A model generated the notes under the pieces. It was not told the DNA's origin and searched no databases. It worked only from the letters and a program-made list of their open reading frames with translations. A stretch of 64,000 bases of DNA from Cordilura impudica (lineage: Eukaryota > Arthropoda > Insecta > Diptera > Scathophagidae): the NCBI GenBank assembly GCA_963682025.1, contig OY821518.1, forward strand, positions 14,824,422-14,888,421, in the 5' to 3' direction. Below are positions 56,733-64,000 of this stretch, piece by piece. Each line of letters begins with the position of its first letter. The stretch's first letter is position 1. The position numbers and the translations under genes were made by a program.

Positions 56733-57447
56733 ATATGGAGAGCTTCAGTTATAAAGAACTGGCCGAAGAGTATTTTAGAAACAAAAACCAGGAAGATGTT
56801 CTTAGTTACGTTAAAATAAAATTAAACTTAAATTCGTGTAGCACCGAAATACAAGAGCAATTACCTAATTTCGTCAAATCACTAAAAAAAAAAACGCTAC
56901 AAAGAAGTTAGCTACTGTAAACAAAATTTTTATATAAAAAGTGCAAACTGGTTAGAAGGCCAACTTACTGTCGCTGCAGAAACAGCAAAGCAAGATAAGG
57001 CTGGAAGACCACGCAAATCATTGGACAACTGCAGCGATAGATCTAAGAGGAAACTAAAGATTTTAACAATGAAATTGATTGCACAAATATAAAAGAATCT
57101 TTCCTACATCAATTACGATCACAGAACCAATTAACAAAAGTGGATATCATTGAAAAAGTTGTTAAAGCTAGTCCAGTGAGAACAAAACGCATTCTTAAAA
57201 TTATACTAACTCCGAGCGATGCAAAACAGTTCACAAATGAGGAGGCATAAGCATTGTTTTTGGAAACAAAACAGCAATATATTCAGCTCAGATTGCGTGC
57301 GATTGAAAAACGCTCAAATACGTATCCAGCATATCATATCATCAACATAACCGCTGCTAAAATGGACATTTTGCCATCAAAGGGCACTATTACAATCACA
57401 CAAAATATGGAATATTTGCAATCAATATTTGAGTCAAATGAATAATA
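56733..57447 (+). pseudogene. Broken N-terminal part of a transposon-type orphan ORF
   Basis: Starts MESFSYKELAEEYF at 56733. A frameshift in the A-run near 56885 is followed by YCKQNFYIKSANWLEGQLT and GRPRKSLDNCSDRSKRKL. Another shift leads to FNNEIDCTNI, TKRILKIILTPSDAKQF, a TAA near 57247, then ALFLETKQQYIQLRLRAIEK and YPAYHIIN, ending at 57447. The order (WL near the start, GRPxKSxxxxSxRSKRxK, a TPSDA/EEAL block, QYxxLR and YPxYxxI) is that of a repetitive insect ORF family I recognise but cannot name. At least two frameshifts and one stop. It could be the remnant of the element bounded at 52932 and 58091. Confidence 0.6.
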
Positions 57448-58091
57448 ATAATAATTGTCTTTCATTCTTATTTAAGTACGAAAAGTATTAGTAAAAAATA
57501 ATAAACAGAATCTACCATTATTACAAATGCAATTAGAATCTATTGCAGTTTTTATTTTTAAAATGTTTTTTAAAATTATCAAATTTGACAGCAAAAAATA
57601 ATAGATTTTTCTGTAGTAATAGCAAAATTTTTAGATAATATTATTAACGTTTTTTTTTTTTTAGTGTAAATATTCTTTGAGTGTAAACAAATTTGCAAAT
57701 TTGACAAAAAAATTTTTAATTTTTCAGTAATAGCAAAATCTATAGTTGATTTTACTATTTTTTTTTTTGAGTGTAAAAATTTTTTTGAGTGTAACATTAA
57801 AAAAATTCCATTATTACAAAAAATGTTTATAATTATAATTAAAATCCAAATATTAAATTCTTTAATAAATAAAAAAATAATAAACACATATTCCACTTTA
57901 AAAGTTAAAAAAAAAAATCGAAAGTTCAACTTGACCTAGAATTCCTTAAAAAGTCCTCAATCGATTTTAATGTAAAACTGAGTCAAGCTGAACTAAATAT
58001 CTATCTATTAAAAAAAAAACTACTTAAATACTTTGATCGGTTCAAAAGTTACAGAATTTTGGCCAATGAAAAACGTTTTTCAGCCACTGTG
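57448..58091. other. AT-rich tail with short internal duplication
   Basis: TAGTAATAGCAAAAT and TTTGAGTGTAAA occur two or three times between 57612 and 57800. No coding signal. It ends in the candidate right terminal repeat. Confidence 0.45.
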
Positions 58092-58558
58092 GAGCGCCCA
58101 GATTAGTTAAAAAACATGCTTCGTTTCTGCAGTCATTTTTTTTTTTTAATTTGTATACCAGTTTAATTATCCATTAGGAATACAGTTTGCGTGACATCAG
58201 CGTTCGAATATGCGCTGACAATTTTTGTATTGTTTTATAGTTGACGTTCCAATAACAAGAGACTCAACTACAAACAAGGCAGAGAGAAATACTCAGACAA
58301 ATAGCAAATAAACACAGATGATCAACATTTTCAGTTCAGTAGTTAAATTTAGTTCAAAAGATATAGAAGAGATTTTGAATTTTTTATTTACTTATCAACA
58401 AATGAAAATGAAAATGAAAACTGTTATACTTGTTGAAATACTTTTTTAGATTTTGTAAAAAAAAAATTTTTTTTAAGAAATTGGAAATTTTTTTTCGTAG
58501 TTAGTCGAAATATTGGATTTTAATAAAAAATGAAAAATAAAAATAAAAAATACGATTA

Positions 58559-58820
58559 TCTATAGCATTAATAGGCTGGGCGATTTCTTGTGACCGATGT
58601 TTTGTTCTGCCGTTTTATCCCGATTTTGACCAAACGTATATCATTTAAAAGGTATTTCTTTTTAGCCGTTTTACAGATTTACAGATTTTTAAATTTTCCC
58701 CCTTATTTGGAGTAAATGGCATTTAAATTTGCTACTAACACATACATAAAATTATACGTATGCTATGTGTGTGTTATTAAATTTGTTAATGTGTTTGTTG
58801 ATGAGCTTGTTTTTATTAAT
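58559..58820 (+). mobile_element. Truncated Helitron (family B), 5' part
   Basis: TCTATAGCATTAATAGGCTG through GTTGATGAGCTTGTTTTT; the 3' hairpin half is missing. Confidence 0.78.
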
Positions 58821-58847
58821 ATTTTTGTATCTAAGGCTGAATAAATA

Positions 58848-59185
58848 TCTACAATATTAATAGGCTAGGCGATTTCTTGTGACCGATGTTTTGTTCTACC
58901 GTTTTATCCCGATTTTGACCAAACGTATATTATTTGAAAGGTATTTCTTTTAAGCCGTTTTGCAGATTTACAGATTTTTAAATTTTTTCCTTTCGAGTAA
59001 ATTGCATTTAAAGTCGCTACTAACGCATACATAAAATTATACAATGCTATGTGTGTGTTTATTAAATTTGTTAATGTGTTTGTAATAAAAATGAGTTTGT
59101 TTTTTTGTGTTGATTTGTGAATTGGCTATAATTGATTAACATACCTAGAATTTGCACTCGAATTTCGAGAGCTGAAATCTGCTAG
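58848..59185 (+). mobile_element. Non-autonomous Helitron (family B), complete
   Basis: TCTACAATATTAATAGGC to the hairpin GCACTCGAATTTCGAGAGC and CTAG with host T. Same orientation as the truncated copy 30 bases upstream. Confidence 0.85.
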
Positions 59186-59649
59186 TTATCAGAAAAATAT
59201 ATTTTATAATATGTTAAACAAAATTTTTTGGCCTAAGTTACATTAACATTTACTCGTATTATTCTAACAATCTGGCATTTCCCTATATGGTACGGAGCGT
59301 TTATATTTAGCTATAATTTTCTGTTTACAATTGACAATAAGTAGTAAGTAGCGTGTTTTGAAATCTAGACTATCTCATTCTAAGATCATTGTGTATTTGA
59401 TAATGGAAAGAGATTTGTTTGTAAATTTTTAATTAAATAAATTTCAGTGGAAAATCTTACAAAAAGTTGCAAAAACGTACATAATAAAAAAATAAATTAA
59501 AAAATTAAACAAAACAAGTGTAATAATAGAACAAATACTTAATAGTGAAATTATTAATTGCCTTAAAAAATAATTGCTGCTATGAAAGAAAAAAAATATA
59601 TAATAAATAAACGAAAATTTATTTAAGCTTGTACAAAATGCACTGAAGG
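59186..59649. other. Upstream spacer of the maltase gene
   Basis: AT-rich. No TATA box at a convincing distance from the presumed start region. A strong A/T stretch lies at 59560-59630. Confidence 0.4.
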
Positions 59650-61686
<2,037 letters not shown>

Positions 61687-61950
61687 GTAAATTGTTAAAT
61701 AAAGAAATAATAGGGGAATTAATTGAAATCTTAGAAACAGATTGAGAGAAAGATTTTTTGATAAAGATTTTTTCGATGAACATTTTTTTTTACTTACTCT
61801 GAAATGTCACAGATATTTTTGAAGTGAAACTTACCTGGAAATAGAAAAAAAAAGAAAAGTTAAGAAATTTTTTTTCTGTTGATGATTTTGTCAAAATTAT
61901 AGAATCGCTAATCAAACGTCTCAAAATTTATATTTTTTTTTATTAAAAAA
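61687..61950 (+). other. Maltase intron 5, unique 5' part
   Basis: Begins GTAAATTG. AT-rich, no exon seen. The intron then runs into the C element and leaves the window, so it is longer than 2.3 kb, against 60-128 bases for the other four. Confidence 0.7.
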
Positions 61951-62094
61951 ATCATGTGGATCCGATCACAGGGGAAATGTGTAAACATCTAGTATTTTAA
62001 GATGTTTTTATGTCTCTTTTTTTAAAATCAAACAAAAAGCGTCATCTATGTAGCACTTAAAGTAGCAATCCTTTTTCTTCTTTTTTTTTCTAAT

Positions 62095-62871
62095 TATACC
62101 CTATACCACTATGTGGTTTGGGTATAATGACTTTGTGCTGCTGTTTGTAACAACCAAAAATATTTGACCTAGACCCATCTTTAATTATACCGATCGAATC
62201 AGAATCACTTTCTGAGTTGATTTAACAATGTCCGTCCGACCGTCCGTCTGTGTGTCCATGTAAAGCTTGTTATCAAACTGCAGGTCGCAAATATGAATAT
62301 ATTTTGATGAAATTTGGTATATAAGCTTTTATCGGCCATGGGATGAACGCTATTGAAATTGGTGAGAATCGGTCCATGTTCAGACCTAGCCCCCATACAA
62401 ATTACCCATATGAAATCGACATAAATTGCCATAAGATCCAAATTGTCATATAGATCTTACTCAAATTGGGTTTGTATGCGTTCATTACATCCACTAATGA
62501 GTAGTCCAAAAATGATCCCTTTGACCCCATATGGAGCTGCTTCCCGATCTTCACTTAAATCTATTAAAAAACAAAAATATTGCACTGATTCTTCTCAAAT
62601 TTTGTTTCTACATATTTTTGCAAAATACAAGAGACTTTACCAAACATGATCAGGATCGGTCCATTTTTGGACCTAGTCCCTTTATAGATATAGCATCCGA
62701 TATGATCTTTTTCATATCTGCAGCCAAAAAAATTAATAAAAATCTCACTCAAATTTGGTTTTTGCTTATTTTCAATGTCCAGTTAGTTGGGCCTAAGAGA
62801 TAGGGTTTCTAAACGCATGGTATAGGGTATCGTATAGTCGGTCTAGACCGACTATAATTTTCTTACTTGTT
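62095..62871 (-). mobile_element. Family A element, full length
   Basis: TATACCCTATACCACTATGTGG to TTCTTACTTGT with perfect GTCGGTCTAGACCGAC hairpin. Very close in sequence to the copies at 45161 and 46474. Confidence 0.9.
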
Positions 62872-62929
62872 TTCTATTTTTCATTTTTAATTTTTAATTT
62901 TTACTTTTTACTTTTAAATTTATAATTTT

Positions 62930-64000
62930 TAATTTTTAATTTTTAATTTTTAATTTTTAATTTTTAATTTTTAATTTTTAATTTTTAATTTTTAATTTTT
63001 AATTTTTAATTTTTAATTTTTAATTTTTAATTTTTAATTTTTAATTTTTAATTTTTAATTTTTAATTTTTAATTTTTAATTTTTAATTTTTAATTTTTAA
63101 TTTTTAATTTTTAATTTTTAATTTTTAATTTTTAATTTTTAATTTTTAATTTTTAATTTTTAATTTTTAATTTTTAATTTTTAATTTTTAATTTTTAATT
63201 TTTAATTTTTAATTTTTAATTTTTAATTTTTAATTTTTAATTTTTAATTTTTAATTTTTAATTTTTAATTTTTAATTTTTAATTTTTAATTTTTAATTTT
63301 TAATTTTTAATTTTAATTTTTAATTTTTAATTTTTAATTTTTAATTTTTAATTTTTAATTTTTAATTTTTAATTTTTAATTTTTAATTTTTAATTTTTAA
63401 TTTTTAATTTTTAATTTTTAATTTTTAATTTTTAATTTTTAATTTTTAATTTTTAATTTTTAATTTTTAATTTTTAATTTTTAATTTTTAATTTTTAATT
63501 TTTAATTTTTAATTTTTAATTTTTAATTTTTAATTTTTAATTTTTAATTTTTAATTTTTAATTTTTAATTTTTAATTTTTAATTTTTAATTTTTAATTTT
63601 TAATTTTTAATTTTTAATTTTTAATTTTTAATTTTTAATTTTTAATTTTTAATTTTTAATTTTTAATTTTTAATTTTTAATTTTTAATTTTTAATTTTTA
63701 ATTTTTAATTTTTAATTTTTAATTTTTAATTTTTAATTTTTAGTTTTTAATTTTTAATTTTTAATTTTTAATTTTTAATTTTTAATTTTTAATTTTTAAT
63801 TTTTAATTTTTAATTTTTAATTTTTAATTTTTAATTTTTAATTTTTAATTTTTAATTTTTAATTTTTAATTTTTCATTTTTAATTTTTCATTTTTAATTT
63901 TTAATTTTTAATTTTTAATTTTTAATTTTTAATTTTTAATTTTTAATTTTTAATTTTTAATTTTTAATTTTTAATTTTTAATTTTTAATTTTTAATTTTT
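62930..64000. repeat. Homogenised (TTTTTAA)n array, over 1 kb
   Basis: About 150 near-identical heptamers. The few deviations seen are a 6-mer slip near 63311, an A-to-G change near 63742, and two TTTTTCA units near 63873 and 63887. It continues past the window end, so the length is unknown, and assembly collapse is possible. Confidence 0.93.

Larger units (their letters stand above)
52932..58091 (+). mobile_element. Candidate 5.2 kb DNA transposon with nested C element
   Basis: The left end CACTGTGGCTGAAATTTTG and TTTCATTGGCC face the right end GGCCAATGAAAAACG and TTTTTCAGCCACTGTG: about 31-bp imperfect inverted repeats. GAGCG occurs immediately outside each end (52927-52931 and 58092-58096), a possible 5-bp target duplication. 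Inside are a family C element and a broken transposon-type ORF (56733). The pairing of the two ends rests on sequence match only. Confidence 0.55.
61951..64000 (-). mobile_element. Family C element in the maltase intron, running off the window
   Basis: Inverted right module at 61951-62070 (ATCATGTGGATCCGATCAC, AATGTGTAAACATCTAG), then a family A copy, then a heptamer array to the window end. The left module must lie beyond 64000 if the copy is complete. Confidence 0.72.

Noticed and set aside
62930..64000. Heptamer TTTTTAA array as a telomere
   Set aside because: The 7-bp period recalls telomere repeats, but there is no G-rich strand, flies use retrotransposon or complex-repeat telomeres, and the same array type lies inside dispersed C elements.

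Overview
The window is AT-rich eukaryotic DNA from a higher fly, most likely a calyptrate such as a blow fly or relative. This rests on the exon/intron layout and sequence of a GH13 maltase, a small Kazal-like secreted protein, non-autonomous Helitrons, mini-me/DINE-1-like elements with GTCY microsatellites, and several mariner lineages. It holds only two host genes I can support. There is no operon, CRISPR array, tRNA or rRNA. The rest is nested transposable elements, minisatellites and segmental duplications. All repeat boundaries were read by eye and may be off by about 10 bases unless a junction is described.

Host genes. (1) At 1690-1926 (+), a 78-residue secreted protein keeps a Kazal signature but only two cysteines. 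A decayed paralogue with a recognisable upstream region lies at about 15508-15960. (2) At 59777-61686 (+), an alpha-glucosidase (maltase, GH13) has five visible exons covering about 524 residues and all catalytic residues. Its last exon(s) lie past position 64000, behind an intron filled with repeats.

Repeat families, named here for convenience. Family A (about 780 bp): one end carries CAAGTAAG plus a GTCGGTCTAGACCGAC hairpin, the middle a (GGAC)n microsatellite, the other end a CCACATAGTGG hairpin and GGGTATA. There are over 15 copies. Family B (about 340-420 bp): non-autonomous Helitrons with 5'-TC, a 3' GCACTCGAATTTCGAGTGC hairpin and a CTAG or CTGG end, inserted between A and T, about 16 copies. 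Family C: two conserved end modules, each with a GATGTGTAAACATCTA inverted motif, enclosing long AAAAATN heptamer arrays that are repeatedly invaded by family A. Five large copies (2269-6061, 25509-28945, 44950-47452, 53690-56475, 61951-end) and one fragment. Family D: a 2.8 kb foldback at 38575-41375 with arms of about 1.35 kb and an 8-bp duplication, plus a one-armed copy at about 23890-25415.

Layout. 1-2.2 kb: Kazal-like gene. 2.3-6.1 kb: C element with three A insertions. 6.2-6.9 kb: mariner fossil. 8.8-10.1 kb: intact mariner-like transposon. 11-12.1 kb: Helitron split by A. 12.66-13.6 kb: two GC-richer minisatellites. 14-16 kb: duplicated blocks and Kazal pseudogene. 16.2-19.4 kb: 18-bp minisatellite with a Penelope-like remnant. 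19.7-22 kb: Helitrons. 22.2-23.3 kb: A/T-only tract with a perfect 29-bp hairpin. 23.9-28.9 kb: D fragment and C element. 30.2-35.3 kb: MITEs, a tandem duplication and 21-bp minisatellites in opposite orientations. 36.1-37.4 kb: degenerate tandem repeat. 38.2-41.8 kb: foldback inside a duplicated segment whose uninterrupted twin is at 48.5-49.4 kb. 42.8-43.5 kb: second mariner fossil. 45-47.5 kb: C element. 51.3-52.8 kb: pseudogene of an arthropod-wide orphan family. 52.9-58.1 kb: candidate transposon with a broken ORF and a nested C element. 59.7 kb to end: maltase.

The genes do not form a pathway. The main information is transposon history: Helitrons inserted in A, A in Helitrons, A in C, A in A, C in A, so these families were active over overlapping periods. 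I saw no clear new multi-gene system. The best leads are the C composite family, the foldback with its natural empty site, the candidate 5.2 kb transposon and the Kazal-like paralogues.
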